Notes under the pieces: generated by a model
Told to the model about the DNA's origin: nothing
The model's database searches: none
The model's input: only the letters and a program-made list of their open reading frames with translations
In this document: piece by piece, positions 31,897-41,649 of the stretch
Layout: every line of letters begins with the position of its first letter
Position numbering within the stretch: position 1 is the stretch's first letter
Made by a program: the position numbers and the translations under genes
DNA from: Staphylococcus shinii
Lineage (GTDB): Bacteria; Bacillota; Bacilli; Staphylococcales; Staphylococcaceae
NCBI RefSeq assembly: GCF_017583065.1
Contig: NZ_JAGEVL010000001.1
Location: 776,860-840,859, forward strand
Direction: 5' to 3'
Length of the DNA: 64,000 nucleotides

Positions 31897-32280
31897 AAAA
31901 TTATGTCAGCCTTTCTGCTTTTTATATTTATAATTTTTCTTTGCTTACTTATTCTATCATCTCAATCTTATCGTAACATCAATTATCTTTAAATCATTAC
32001 ATTATTAATAACATTACTAGCAAATATTAAAGGCCGAAACAAAAAATAATGATATCCTCGCTTTAAAGTGGACACTGAAAAAGTGGAAACTTTAAAGCGA
32101 ACATATCAAAAATAAATGTTTCGGCCTAAAAATTAATATCGGCAATACCCGATTAAAATTGAAAGTATACTTAACACAGACTTGATTTTAATAGCCACTA
32201 TCGTCGAAGTTAGTCGCTATCATCTTATTTATACAATAAGTTTCAACGCTACACTTTATACGCTTTAATAACTCAATGCA
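31897..32280. other. Gene-free 384 bp containing a nested hairpin
   Basis: Between the methyltransferase and auxA. It contains the four-stem nested hairpin at 32031-32127 and a smaller ATAGCCACTA/TAGTCGCTAT hairpin (32191-32221). I see no gene and no clear promoter apart from AT-rich sequence near 31920-32000. Confidence 0.6.
32031..32127. repeat. Four-stem nested hairpin (97 nt)
   Basis: Nested complementary pairs from outside in: AGGCCGAAAC/GTTTCGGCCT (32031-40, 32118-27), TGATAT/ATATCA (32050-55, 32103-08), CGCTTTAAAGT/ACTTTAAAGCG (32059-69, 32089-99) and CACT/AGTG around GAAAA. Such regular nesting suggests a folded RNA or a cruciform mobile element rather than a plain terminator. Confidence 0.65.
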
Positions 32281-33582
32281 TTAATATTTGCTTGGTTCAC
32301 GTAATTTCATTACAAAAGCTACTACAATAGCAATTAACATAATTAGTAATATTGGCGTTATGAAAATTGATAATAGTAATCCATGCACCATAATATTCAC
32401 AAATTCAGTAAGTAATTTGAAAAATAATAGACTGACCATAAATAATTGTAAATAGTAAAATCTATCTTTTAAGAAATTCGTTAGTGTCGTTAATATATAA
32501 ATAATGATAATAAACATTAAGATTAGTAACGTTATCCACTCTATTACATATTGTGTTTGAGAGATTTCCCAATTACCAGAAACGAATAATGAATTTCTAT
32601 TGTTAAATTCAATTAAAGTGAAAAACAATAGGACTGCGCCACAAAATAATTCCACATACGCTGATTTCACCCATTTAGGTATTTTCATCCAATTAGGAAT
32701 ATCATCCTCTTGAATATCAATTTTATTTTTCCACTTAGTAATGAATTTATCTTTTTTATCTCTTACTTTTTGAATATCTACACTTCTACGTGTCTTCCTA
32801 GTAAACTCTGTTGTTTTATCTTGTAAGTTTTTCCATGTTTCTTTCGTTTGATTCGTTACAGTGCCTTTACTTGTTCTAGATAGTTCCGGTTCTTCTTCCC
32901 CAAGTTCTTGCTTAGTTAATGGGAGGGATCTTCTTAAGAATAAAAAGTTCCAAATTGACATTTGACCCAGCAACCACATAATTATGAAAAATGTGTTTAC
33001 ACTTAAAATATCAATCGGTATAATTTCATCACTATCAATTCTCCCATATAGCACAATTTGCGTAATTAAATAACTAAAACCATAACTGAAAATAATCCAA
33101 AGATAATGGTATTTTCTATGCTCTGTATTTAACTCGTCTTTATAAACGATGTAACCAATGTGAATTACAAATGGTATTACGAAAATAATAGCAAAGAAGC
33201 TATAAACTTGAGTCATTAATATCAATGTGATAATAAAGAACAATATACCGACAACTAAGAAGAATATGGAAATATCATAGTCGTATCTAGTTGTTCTAAA
33301 TAGAGTAAAACCAATCAAAACAACGCCAATACCAAATAAAATGATTATAATGGCGCTAATTACTGGAAAATTCCCAATATAATTGCTTATTACTCTAATT
33401 ATTTCACCAAAAAATGCGTTTATAAAATCCCATACATTATGAATATGTAAGTCAATTTTACCCTTGTTATTTAATTTATCAATTAAAGGTAAATTGATTA
33501 AAATGATGAGACCTGTGAAAAGCGAAACGATGCCTATAATATAACTATATAATATCTCAGCGTGTTTCTTTAAAAAAGACAT
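32281..33582 (-). CDS. auxA: AuxA-like multi-spanning membrane protein
   Basis: By position (next to the methyltransferase, DUF697-like gene and ptsHI) this corresponds to S. aureus SAUSA300_0980, AuxA, reported to stabilise lipoteichoic acid and to affect beta-lactam resistance. The 433 residues show about seven N-terminal and four or five C-terminal membrane helices, split by a soluble charged stretch (about residues 230-310, including ELGEEEPELSRTSKGT and RKTRRSVDIQKVRDKK). Start at ATG 33582, six bases after GAGGTG. No catalytic motif is visible. The symbol rests on synteny. Confidence 0.72.
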   Translation of the reverse strand: MSFLKKHAEILYSYIIGIVSLFTGLIILINLPLIDKLNNKGKIDLHIHNVWDFINAFFGEIIRVISNYIGNFPVISAIIIILFGIGVVLIGFTLFRTTRYDYDISIFFLVVGILFFIITLILMTQVYSFFAIIFVIPFVIHIGYIVYKDELNTEHRKYHYLWIIFSYGFSYLITQIVLYGRIDSDEIIPIDILSVNTFFIIMWLLGQMSIWNFLFLRRSLPLTKQELGEEEPELSRTSKGTVTNQTKETWKNLQDKTTEFTRKTRRSVDIQKVRDKKDKFITKWKNKIDIQEDDIPNWMKIPKWVKSAYVELFCGAVLLFFTLIEFNNRNSLFVSGNWEISQTQYVIEWITLLILMFIIIIYILTTLTNFLKDRFYYLQLFMVSLLFFKLLTEFVNIMVHGLLLSIFITPILLIMLIAIVVAFVMKLREPSKY

Positions 33583-33754
33583 ACCATTCACCTCAAAAGT
33601 TATTATATATTAACATTTAGTTCTTGTCTTTAACAATTTAATAAATACGTCCATAGTATGATATAAATAGATGTATAGTCAACTTTCCACTTATACCATT
33701 CAATTAAACAATAAATTGATTATAACTAAGACTCAAATTTAAATCACTAGTTTT

Positions 33755-33779
33755 GTTTGAATTTTTTATGTTGTGGTAT
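33755..33779 (+). promoter_or_regulatory. SigB-type promoter
   Basis: GTTTGA, 13 bases, TGGTAT: one mismatch to GGGTAT and a good -35 for the alternative sigma factor B of staphylococci. It lies about 45 bases before the start of the 44-residue gene. Confidence 0.6.
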
Positions 33780-33825
33780 ATGTAAGTTATAGAAGTTCAT
33801 ATACTTTAGAAGGAGTGTTTAATCT

Positions 33826-33960
33826 ATGAGTAAAGAAGAATTAAACAAAAAAGCCGCAGAACAAGCAAAAAAAGAAGAAGATAAATTAAAAGATAAGAAA
33901 GAATCTGCTGAAGATAGTACAGAAGAAACTAAAAAGAATGTACAAGATTCACTAGATTAA
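33826..33960 (+). CDS. 44-residue highly charged protein, probable stress gene
   Basis: A 44-residue protein made almost only of Lys, Glu, Asp, Ala, Ser and Thr (MSKEELNKKAAEQAKKEEDK...), with no hydrophobic core; expected to be helical or disordered and cytosolic. AAGGAGTG lies eleven bases before the ATG. The SigB-type promoter just upstream suggests general-stress control, as for other small charged SigB-dependent proteins. No family recognised with confidence. Confidence 0.65.
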   Translation: MSKEELNKKAAEQAKKEEDKLKDKKESAEDSTEETKKNVQDSLD

Positions 33961-34019
33961 TTGTTTCAATAATATAAATATCACATGCTTTAAAATATAA
34001 ATGTAAATTCGACAAGTGA

Positions 34020-34048
34020 GGCTGGGGCAAAATAAATGCTCCAGCTTT
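34020..34048 (+). terminator. Terminator after the small charged gene
   Basis: AGGCTGGGGCA pairs with TGCTCCAGCTT around AAATAAA and is followed by TTAGCTTT. About 60 bases past the stop. Confidence 0.65.
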
Positions 34049-34077
34049 AGCTTTGGTTATTACTTTTGTTGAACTTT

Positions 34078-34116
34078 CCATTAAGTTTAAAAGAAGATAA
34101 TTATTAAACTTAATGG
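34078..34116. repeat. Perfect 13-bp hairpin without T-tract
   Basis: CCATTAAGTTTAA and TTAAACTTAATGG around a 13-base loop; outer TTATTAC/GTAATAA could extend it. It lies between the stress gene terminator and the TPP riboswitch and is not explained by either. Confidence 0.55.
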
Positions 34117-34213
34117 TAATAAAGTACATACATTAAATATTAAATTCAATTGATAGCCTTGACATTGTTCCTTAAAAGTCATACATTATAGTTAAATTTA
34201 AATTAATCATTCG

Positions 34214-34296
34214 CACTAGGGGTGTTTTGTGACTGAGATGAGGTGTACCCTCAAACCCTTTGAACCTGATCTAGATGAAACTAGCGTAGGAAAGTG
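34214..34296 (+). ncRNA. TPP (THI-box) riboswitch
   Basis: Classic thi-box: AGGGGTG early, CTGAGATGAGG, ACCCTTTGAACCTGATCTAG and GCGTAGGAAAGTG in order, with the P1 pair CACT/AGTG closing the aptamer. Binding of thiamine pyrophosphate would favour the downstream terminator and shut off ykoEDC. Every conserved TPP contact segment is present. Confidence 0.95.
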
Positions 34297-34339
34297 TACT
34301 AATCACCTATTTTTCAGGTATTTGTATGCCTATATTTTA

Positions 34340-34373
34340 ACGCGCAACTTTCTAGAAGGTTGTGCGTTTTTTA
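34340..34373 (+). terminator. Riboswitch-controlled attenuator upstream of ykoE
   Basis: ACGCGCAACTTT pairs with AAGGTTGTGCGT across TCTAG and is followed by T6. It sits between the TPP aptamer and the ykoE ribosome site, the usual expression platform. Confidence 0.85.
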
Positions 34374-34390
34374 TATTAGGAGGTTTTTTT

Positions 34391-34966
34391 ATGTCAAAAG
34401 GATTAAAGCTTTCAGAAATTCTAGTGACTGTACTAATTGCTGTTGTTTTTGCAGTTATTTACAATATATGGAATTTTGTGTATAAAGCATTACAAGTTAC
34501 AGGGTTACACTTTGAGGAATTAACATACGGTGCTTGGTTTATGGCTGCTATCGTCGCTTATCTTATTATTCCTAAAGCTGGTATTGCAATATTAGCCGAG
34601 TTTGCGGCTGGTGCTGGTGAAACTATTGTCATGGGTCGTTTTGATATTGCAACTATGGTCTATGCCTTATTACAAGGTTTAGCATGTGAAATTATATTTG
34701 CTATTTTCAGGTATAAGTCTCATTCAGCAATGGTCGCAATGCTCGCTGGTCTCTTAGCTTCTATTTCAACATTGCCTTTAGACTTTGCTTATGGTTATTT
34801 AGGTGAAGTTGCCGGTTGGAATCTAGCGTTATATATCGGCTTCAGACTTATAAGCGGAATCATCGTTGCCGGCTTAATTTCCTACTATATTGTAAAAGCA
34901 TTAGATCAAACGGGCGTAACTAAATTGTTCAGACCTGCTACAGAAAGTGACTATGATAATTTATAA
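34391..34966 (+). CDS. ykoE: ECF transporter S component for thiamine/HMP (YkoE)
   Basis: Membrane substrate-binding subunit of an energy-coupling-factor transporter, 191 residues, five or six helices. YkoE-family sequence features include LHFEELTYGAWFMAAIVAYL and AEFAAGAGETIVMGRF. The YkoEDC system imports thiamine or its hydroxymethylpyrimidine precursor. The true start is ATG 34391, after AGGAGG; the frame is open further upstream only by running through the riboswitch. First gene of ykoEDC, with no ykoF. Confidence 0.93.
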   Translation: MSKGLKLSEILVTVLIAVVFAVIYNIWNFVYKALQVTGLHFEELTYGAWFMAAIVAYLIIPKAGIAILAEFAAGAGETIVMGRFDIATMVYALLQGLACEIIFAIFRYKSHSAMVAMLAGLLASISTLPLDFAYGYLGEVAGWNLALYIGFRLISGIIVAGLISYYIVKALDQTGVTKLFRPATESDYDNL

Positions 34967-34978
34967 GGAGCAATCACG

Positions 34979-36391
34979 TTGATAGTTACAAAAAATTTGC
35001 GATTAAAATATCCAAACGGTAAGAAAAAAATATTTGATCATTTAACACTCCAAATCAAAGAAAAAGAAAAAGTACTATTATTAGGACCATCCGGTTCTGG
35101 CAAAAGCACTTTATTAAATGTATTAAGTGGTATTGTACCAAATCTTATTGATCTACCTATCAAGTATGATGAATTGAATATCGACGATTCAAGTAGTGTT
35201 ATATTTCAAGACCCAGATAGCCAATTTTGTATGCCCAAAGTTGACGAAGAGTTAGCATTTGTTCTAGAAAACCAGCAAGTCCCCCGACATGAAATGGATG
35301 AACGCATAGATAATGCACTTAAAGCCGTCGATTTAAAAGTTGATAAAAATCAATACATTAATCAACTAAGCGGTGGTATGAAACAGAAACTTGCAATTGC
35401 CGAAACGATATTACAACAGTCGAACACCTTGTTTTTAGATGAACCTACTGCAATGTTGGACGTTGAGTCAACTGCAGAATTATGGAATAAAATCAAAGCC
35501 TTATGGCAAAACCAAACAGTGATTATTGTCGAACACAAAGTGGAACATATATGGCAACATATGGACCGTGTCATCTTATTAAATTATGATGGTGAAATTA
35601 TCGCTGATACTACCCCAGATAAAATCTTGAATAAACATGAAGATTTACTAACAGAATATGGTGTTTGGCACCCTAACGCTTGGCAATATGCTCCGCCAAC
35701 GATACATTTTAATAATAATACTAATACAAACTTAGATCTTGAATTTGAGAATGTGAACATAAAACGTGGTAAACATAATTTAATCAACATACCTCATTTA
35801 AATATTGGTACTGGTGAATGGATTACAATTACAGGCGCAAACGGCTCTGGAAAAACCTCATTACTTGAATCAATGATGCAATTAATTAAATATGAAGGAC
35901 GTATGTTAGTAGACAAGCGTCCTTTCAACAAAATTAAAGTAGCAGCTAAATATATGTATTTAGTTTATCAAAATCCAGAATTACAATTCATTACTTCTTC
36001 TGTTTATGATGAAATTCATATTCAATATAAAAATAAATTTAATTCTAGACAAGAGGCTGACGCGCAGACTGAATCAATGTTAGAAACACTTAATTTGTTA
36101 GCCGTGAAATCTCAGCATCCTTATGAACTTTCCATTGGTCAAAAAAGACGTTTAAGTGTTGCAATCGCTCTAAGTTCATCGTCTGAATTTATTTTACTTG
36201 ATGAACCGACATTTGGCTTAGATAGTCATAATACATTTAATTTAATAAAGTTATTTCAACAACGTGTAACTAGTGGTCAAACTATTATTATGGTAACACA
36301 CGATTCAGAAATCATATCCCGTTATCCAACAAGAAGGCTACATTTAGCACATCATGTCATAGAAGAAATGTCTGGTGATCATTATGTTTGA
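34979..36391 (+). CDS. ykoD: ECF transporter ATPase with two ABC domains (YkoD)
   Basis: Fused energising ATPase of the thiamine-precursor transporter, 470 residues. First ABC half: Walker A GPSGSGKST, signature LSGGMKQKLAIAE, Walker B TLFLDEPTAMLD. Second half from about residue 255: GANGSGKTS, LSIGQKRRLSVAIAL, FILLDEPTFGLD. Both H-loops are present (VEHKVEH, VTHDSE). It begins with TTG at 34979, preceded by AAGGAG. Its end overlaps ykoC. Confidence 0.94.
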   Translation: MIVTKNLRLKYPNGKKKIFDHLTLQIKEKEKVLLLGPSGSGKSTLLNVLSGIVPNLIDLPIKYDELNIDDSSSVIFQDPDSQFCMPKVDEELAFVLENQQVPRHEMDERIDNALKAVDLKVDKNQYINQLSGGMKQKLAIAETILQQSNTLFLDEPTAMLDVESTAELWNKIKALWQNQTVIIVEHKVEHIWQHMDRVILLNYDGEIIADTTPDKILNKHEDLLTEYGVWHPNAWQYAPPTIHFNNNTNTNLDLEFENVNIKRGKHNLINIPHLNIGTGEWITITGANGSGKTSLLESMMQLIKYEGRMLVDKRPFNKIKVAAKYMYLVYQNPELQFITSSVYDEIHIQYKNKFNSRQEADAQTESMLETLNLLAVKSQHPYELSIGQKRRLSVAIALSSSSEFILLDEPTFGLDSHNTFNLIKLFQQRVTSGQTIIMVTHDSEIISRYPTRRLHLAHHVIEEMSGDHYV

Positions 36392-37190
36392 TATTTGGAA
36401 AAAATATTATACTTTTGTAGATGATGTAAATATAATTACAAAGTTAGCAATCGCAGTTATTTTATTTTTCTTTGTTATACTTGTTCATCAGTTTGATTTC
36501 ATGCTCTACATTACATGTTTAATGCTGCTATTTTTATTAGCTTTTAATGGTTTGCAATTAAAAATCACTTTAACATTTGTTATTTTAACGATGCTATTCA
36601 GTCTCATATCTGCGTTGTTTATGATTTTTTATGGCGATGGTACGCACACACTATTCCAATTCGGCTTTGTCCATATTACTTCAGAGAGCTTATATCGTGG
36701 CTTACATTTAGCCATGCGTACGACTACCATTTCATTTTTCGGGATTTTAATTGCTTTCACTTCTCAGATTGTTTTAGTATTTTACAGTCTAATGCAACAC
36801 TTAAAAGTAAAACCTAAAGTTGCTTATGCGTTTATGGCAGCAATTCGTATGGTTCCATTGATGTTCATTTCCTTAATAGAACTTAGAAAATCATTAAAAA
36901 TGCGTTATCAGCTAATTCACGCACAAAATTATCGTGGCTTTAAAAAATTGAAACATTTACTAATTCCTTTATTAAGTCAAAATATCCGCAAAGCACATCA
37001 ACTTTCTGTAGCAATGGAAAAAAATGGGTTTAAAGACGGTCCAAGAACGTACTATTATTATGCACCTTTCTCGTATAAAGATTTTCTATTAATTTTAGTA
37101 GTAGGAATCATTTTATTAAGTGCTTATTTATTGGCACAATATATTCCTGTTACAGGCATTGAAGATATACGTGTAACAAATATTTATTAA
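36384..37190 (+). CDS. ykoC: ECF transporter transmembrane T component (YkoC)
   Basis: The scaffold T subunit linking the S component to the ATPase, 268 residues, about five membrane helices. The coupling-helix motif seen as AAIRMVPLMFISLIELRKSLKMR, then a second with VAMEKNGFKDGPRTYYY, corresponds to the Ala-Arg-Gly-type signatures of the family. ATG 36384 overlaps the last eight bases of ykoD; a GTG at 36375 is possible but has no better ribosome site. Confidence 0.9.
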   Translation: MFDIWKKYYTFVDDVNIITKLAIAVILFFFVILVHQFDFMLYITCLMLLFLLAFNGLQLKITLTFVILTMLFSLISALFMIFYGDGTHTLFQFGFVHITSESLYRGLHLAMRTTTISFFGILIAFTSQIVLVFYSLMQHLKVKPKVAYAFMAAIRMVPLMFISLIELRKSLKMRYQLIHAQNYRGFKKLKHLLIPLLSQNIRKAHQLSVAMEKNGFKDGPRTYYYYAPFSYKDFLLILVVGIILLSAYLLAQYIPVTGIEDIRVTNIY

Positions 37191-37230
37191 AAAGGTTAAC
37201 CACCTTTTAAGTAGTCATATTATCCAAAAA

Positions 37231-37278
37231 CAAAAGCGATTGGACAAAACTTAAACCACTTTGTCCAATCGCTTTTTA
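37231..37278. terminator. Bidirectional terminator ykoC / purD
   Basis: AAAAGCGATTGGACAAA and TTTGTCCAATCGCTTTT form a perfect 17-bp stem with an 11-base loop, A-tract before and T-tract after. It ends the ykoEDC and pur transcripts. Confidence 0.9.
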
Positions 37279-37298
37279 ATTTTAATACAATCTCTCAA

Positions 37299-38537
37299 TT
37301 ATTTAATCGCTTTATTACTAATATCTTTACGATAGAAAAGGCCTTCGCTTTCTATTTTATCGACCGCTTCATATGCATTATCTTTAGCTTCAGCAATATT
37401 TTCACCTTCACCTAATGCTAATATGACACGACCACCTGAAGTAATATACACATCATTTTCTTTCTTTAAACCACTTATAAAGTAATCGCCATTTAAATTA
37501 AAACCTGATACTTGATGTCCTTTTTCATATTGTCCTGGATAACCTTTTGAAGCTAACATGACACCTACAACTGCATTATCTTTCCATTCAAAATTGATAG
37601 GCGCTTTTGCTTCTAAATCAATTATATGTTGCATCAAGTCGCTCTCCATTCGCGTGAGAAGGACTTGTGCCTCTGGATCACCAAATCGAGCGTTAAATTC
37701 TATTACTTTTGGCCCGTCTGCTGTAATAATTGCACCTATGTAAAGTACCCCAAAGAATGAGTAGCCCTCTTTAACCATAGCTTGTGCAATTGGCTGAGCA
37801 ATATCATCGTTAGTACGTTTCAATATCGATTCATCAATATGAGGCACTGGGCAATATGCACCCATGCCACCTGTATTTGGACCTTGATCATTATCGTATG
37901 CACGTTTGTGATCTTGCGCAATACAATCGAATGGTACTGCATAGTCTCCATTCACCATAGTCATAAGTGAAAACTCTTCACCTTCAAGGTATTGTTCAAA
38001 TACAACAACACCTTCTTCTTCAGGATATAAAGTTTCTACACCTGCTTGTGCTTCTTCATAATTACTTGCAATAATGACACCTTTACCAGCAGCTAAACCA
38101 TCCTTCTTTAATACCACAGGGTATTCACAAGATTCTATATATTGTAAGGCATTATGTTTATTAGTGATTTCTTTGTATTCTGCCGTTGGTATTTTATATT
38201 TTTCCATTAATTGTTTTGCAAATAATTTCGAACCTTCTATTTGTGCAGCGTCTTGATTAGGCCCAAACACTTTGATATCAGCTGCTTGTAATTTATCTGT
38301 CAAACCTTCTGTAAGCGGCTGTTCTGGTCCAATAATTGTCCACGCTATTTCGTTTTGTCTCGCAAATGTCACTATTTTTTCATGATCCGTTTCAGCTATT
38401 TCCGTATGAATGATTGCTACATCTAACATTGCGTCATTACCTGGAATAGCATGTATTTCATTAACGAGAGGTGATTGACTTAATTTATGTGCTAAAACAT
38501 GTTCTCTACCACCTGCACCAATTACAAGTACTTTCAT
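37299..38537 (-). CDS. purD: Phosphoribosylamine-glycine ligase PurD
   Basis: ATP-grasp enzyme of step 2 of de novo purine synthesis (PRA + Gly to GAR), 412 residues. N-terminal [19 protein letters not shown] is the family start; the ATP-grasp core shows [27 protein letters not shown] and [11 protein letters not shown]. Start at ATG 38537, eleven bases after GGAGG. Last gene of the pur operon; purH ends 20 bases upstream. Confidence 0.96.
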   Translation of the reverse strand: MKVLVIGAGGREHVLAHKLSQSPLVNEIHAIPGNDAMLDVAIIHTEIAETDHEKIVTFARQNEIAWTIIGPEQPLTEGLTDKLQAADIKVFGPNQDAAQIEGSKLFAKQLMEKYKIPTAEYKEITNKHNALQYIESCEYPVVLKKDGLAAGKGVIIASNYEEAQAGVETLYPEEEGVVVFEQYLEGEEFSLMTMVNGDYAVPFDCIAQDHKRAYDNDQGPNTGGMGAYCPVPHIDESILKRTNDDIAQPIAQAMVKEGYSFFGVLYIGAIITADGPKVIEFNARFGDPEAQVLLTRMESDLMQHIIDLEAKAPINFEWKDNAVVGVMLASKGYPGQYEKGHQVSGFNLNGDYFISGLKKENDVYITSGGRVILALGEGENIAEAKDNAYEAVDKIESEGLFYRKDISNKAIK

Positions 38538-38557
38538 ATAATATATGGCCTCCATTA

Positions 38558-40036
38558 TTAATGTTTAAAGTGTCTAACGCCAGTAGTTACCATAGCAATA
38601 CCATGTTTATTTGCCATATCAATAGATGCTTGGTCTTTAATTGAACCACCTGGTTGAATAATCGCTTTAATTCCTGATTTAGCAGCTAGCTCAACAGTAT
38701 CATCCATTGGGAAGAAACCATCAGAAATCATTGCAACATCATCATTTATTTCAATCGCACGATCAATAGCAATTTGTGCTGAACCAACACGATTCATTTG
38801 CCCTGCACCAATGCCCACAGTTTGTTTGGCGTTACTTAATATAATTGCATTACTTTTAACTGAAGCAACTACCTTCCATCCTAATAACATTGCATCCCAT
38901 TGTGCCTCTGTAGGTTCAACGTCAGTTACAACGCTCATTTCTTCACGTTTCAATGCTACATTGTCTTTATCTTGTACTAAGTAACCACCTGAAACAGACA
39001 CAACTTCTTGTTCACTATTATCAATGGTCATATCAATTTCTAATAATCTTATATTTTTCTTTTGACTTAAAACTTCTAAAGCTTCTTGAGTAAATTTTGG
39101 TGCAATAATAACTTCTAGGAAAATACCATGTAAAGTTTCAGCTAATGATTTTTCAACTGTTCTATTTAAAGCTACAATACCACCAAAAATAGATTGGCTA
39201 TCAGCTTCAAAAGCATGTTGATAAGCTTCATCAATTGTGTCAGCAACACCAACACCGCAAGGGTTCATATGTTTCACAGCAACTGCTGCTGGTTGTTCAA
39301 ACTGTTTTACAAGTGACAACGCAGCATCTGCATCTTTAATGTTATTATAACTTAATTGTTTACCGTGTAATTGTTTAGCACCTGCAAGGGTATGTGATGC
39401 ATCTGAAGTGCGAACAAAATAAGCAGATTGCTGTGGGTTTTCCCCATAACGTAAACTTTCTTTATTGTCTTTAAAATAATCGACGATTGCAGCATCATAC
39501 TCATTTGTATGTTCAAATACTTTAATCATTAGTGATTTGCGATAATCTTCATCTAACTGGTCTTCTTTTAATCTATTAATAATTTCATTATAATCAGCAG
39601 GATGAACTACTGTTGTTACATGTTTAAAGTTTTTAGCTGCAGCACGTAACATCGTTGGACCACCAATATCAATATTTTCAATGGCATCACCTTCAGTTAC
39701 ATTTGGATTGGCAACTGTTTCTTTGAATGGGTAAAGATTCACAACGACCATATCAATTAAATCAATATGTTGTTCTTTTAATTGTTCTAAATGTTCAGGT
39801 TTATCTCGGTCCGCCAAAATACCACCATGTACAGATGGATGTAAAGTCTTAACTCTACCGTCCATAATTTCTTCGAATTGTGTTAAATCAGAAATAGATT
39901 TTACAGGCACGCCTGCTTCAGCAATTGCGCGCATTGTTCCACCTGTTGAATATAATTCATAACCATTTTCTGTAAGTGATTGCGCAAATGCTACAATCCC
40001 TGTTTTATTAGACACACTTAAAATTGCTTTCTTCAT
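38558..40036 (-). CDS. purH: Bifunctional AICAR transformylase / IMP cyclohydrolase PurH
   Basis: Catalyses the last two steps to IMP. In 492 residues, the cyclohydrolase part (about 1-195; [28 protein letters not shown]) is followed by the transformylase ([23 protein letters not shown] with the catalytic Lys-His, DGFFPMDD). Start at ATG 40036 after AGGTG; a TTG four codons upstream is possible. Fifteen bases after purN. Confidence 0.96.
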   Translation of the reverse strand: MKKAILSVSNKTGIVAFAQSLTENGYELYSTGGTMRAIAEAGVPVKSISDLTQFEEIMDGRVKTLHPSVHGGILADRDKPEHLEQLKEQHIDLIDMVVVNLYPFKETVANPNVTEGDAIENIDIGGPTMLRAAAKNFKHVTTVVHPADYNEIINRLKEDQLDEDYRKSLMIKVFEHTNEYDAAIVDYFKDNKESLRYGENPQQSAYFVRTSDASHTLAGAKQLHGKQLSYNNIKDADAALSLVKQFEQPAAVAVKHMNPCGVGVADTIDEAYQHAFEADSQSIFGGIVALNRTVEKSLAETLHGIFLEVIIAPKFTQEALEVLSQKKNIRLLEIDMTIDNSEQEVVSVSGGYLVQDKDNVALKREEMSVVTDVEPTEAQWDAMLLGWKVVASVKSNAIILSNAKQTVGIGAGQMNRVGSAQIAIDRAIEINDDVAMISDGFFPMDDTVELAAKSGIKAIIQPGGSIKDQASIDMANKHGIAMVTTGVRHFKH

Positions 40037-40051
40037 TATTACTTGCACCTC

Positions 40052-40618
40052 TTATTGAATGATTTTTGAAATGACTGCTGGATATAATTCATGTTCTAAT
40101 GCTTTTATTCTCTCTTCTAAATCAGCTTTAGTATCGTCCGGGTATATATCACATGTTCTTTGTTCGATAATTTCTCCTGTATCCATCCCACTATCGACAT
40201 AATGTACCGTTGTACCCGTTATGGCATCACCACTTGCTAACGCTTGTCCCACCGCATCTTTACCTTTGTATTTAGGTAATAAGGATGGATGAATATTTAA
40301 AATCCTTTTATCATATGCTCTCAAAATATTTTCACCAATTAATTTCATATAGCCTGCCAAGACTATCCATTCAACTTTTTCTGAAGTAAGCCACTCTATA
40401 ATTTTTCGTTCATAGTCTGCTTTAGAATCAAAGTTTTTCAATTCATTAATATGTACATCTAAATTGTATTTTCTAGCACGTTCAATACAATATGCACTAA
40501 CTTGATCTGTATACAATGCTGTCACTTCAATATGAGGAAGGTTACCTTGCTCAATTTGTGTCATTATACTTTCAAAATTACTACCTGACCCTGACGCAAA
40601 AATAGCTATTTTGGCCAA
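40052..40618 (-). CDS. purN: Phosphoribosylglycinamide formyltransferase PurN
   Basis: Folate-dependent GAR transformylase, 188 residues. Begins [15 protein letters not shown] with the phosphate loop; the catalytic region carries LAGYMKLI, then [20 protein letters not shown] (Asn-His) and [13 protein letters not shown]. It begins with a TTG codon (40618) after GGGGGT, two bases past purM. The folate cofactor comes from the pathway that includes FolD, encoded across the divergent promoter region. Confidence 0.95.
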   Translation of the reverse strand: MAKIAIFASGSGSNFESIMTQIEQGNLPHIEVTALYTDQVSAYCIERARKYNLDVHINELKNFDSKADYERKIIEWLTSEKVEWIVLAGYMKLIGENILRAYDKRILNIHPSLLPKYKGKDAVGQALASGDAITGTTVHYVDSGMDTGEIIEQRTCDIYPDDTKADLEERIKALEHELYPAVISKIIQ

Positions 40619-40620
40619 TT

Positions 40621-41649
40621 TTATACCCCCGTTAATTGAATTGGTTCTTCGCCTTCAACGATTTCCCCAATTGCATAAGCATTTACGTTTTGTTTGTTTA
40701 AAATATCTAAGGTTGTTTGTACTTGTGACTCATCTACTACGATTGTAAAGCCAATACCCATATTAAAGATGTTGTACATTTCCTCAGTTTCAATTTCTCC
40801 TTGTTGTTGCAACCAATCAAAAATTGGCAACGTTGGGAATTGCTGTACGTCGATATTTGCAGTGACGCCTTCCGGTAATGCTCTAGGAATATTTTCATAA
40901 AATCCGCCGCCTGTAATGTGTGTCATAGCATGAATTTTAACCGCTTCTTTAACAGCTAATACTGGAGCGACATATAACCTTGTTGGTTCTAGAAATGCTT
41001 CTAAATATGTTTGTTCATCGTTGTAATTATCTTGTAAATCAATCTTAGATTTTTCGATTAATTTTCTAACTAAGCTATACCCATTTGAATGAATTCCACT
41101 AGATTCAAGTCCTATAATAACTTGACCTGGCTTTACTGAAGAACCATCAATATATTCACTCTTTTCAACCGCACCTACAGCAAATCCTGCCAAGTCATAT
41201 TCACCTTCGTGATACATATCACCCATCTCTGCAGTTTCTCCACCAATTAAAGCAGTATGTGTCTCTTCACAACCATCACTTACCCCTTTGACAATTTGTT
41301 CGATGACTTCTGGGACAACTTTATGTGTTGCAATATAATCTAAGAAATACAGTGGCTCTGCACCTGTAGTTAAAATATCATTGACGCACATAGCAACGGC
41401 ATCAATACCAATTGTGTCATGTTTATCGTGATCGATTGCTAATTTCAATTTTGTACCTACTCCGTCTGTACCAGAAACAAGTAATGGTTCTTTCATGTTT
41501 AATTGTGATAGATCAAATGTTGCCCCAAAACCACCTAAACCACCAAGTACTTCTTTGCGCATTGTTCTCTTAACGTGACTAGACATACGATTAACTGCTT
41601 CATAACCTGCATTAATATCTACACCGGCTTGTTGATATGCTTTAGACAT
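40621..41649 (-). CDS. purM: Phosphoribosylformylglycinamidine cyclo-ligase PurM
   Basis: AIR synthetase, 342 residues, making the imidazole ring. Seen: [15 protein letters not shown], the metal and nucleotide part [32 protein letters not shown], and [15 protein letters not shown]. Its start overlaps purF by eight bases, and it is followed closely by purN, so translation is coupled. Confidence 0.96.
   Translation of the reverse strand: MSKAYQQAGVDINAGYEAVNRMSSHVKRTMRKEVLGGLGGFGATFDLSQLNMKEPLLVSGTDGVGTKLKLAIDHDKHDTIGIDAVAMCVNDILTTGAEPLYFLDYIATHKVVPEVIEQIVKGVSDGCEETHTALIGGETAEMGDMYHEGEYDLAGFAVGAVEKSEYIDGSSVKPGQVIIGLESSGIHSNGYSLVRKLIEKSKIDLQDNYNDEQTYLEAFLEPTRLYVAPVLAVKEAVKIHAMTHITGGGFYENIPRALPEGVTANIDVQQFPTLPIFDWLQQQGEIETEEMYNIFNMGIGFTIVVDESQVQTTLDILNKQNVNAYAIGEIVEGEEPIQLTGV

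Noticed and set aside
34229..34390. N-terminal extension of ykoE by 54 codons
   Set aside because: The extension reads straight through the TPP aptamer and attenuator; the real start has AGGAGG just upstream at 34391.
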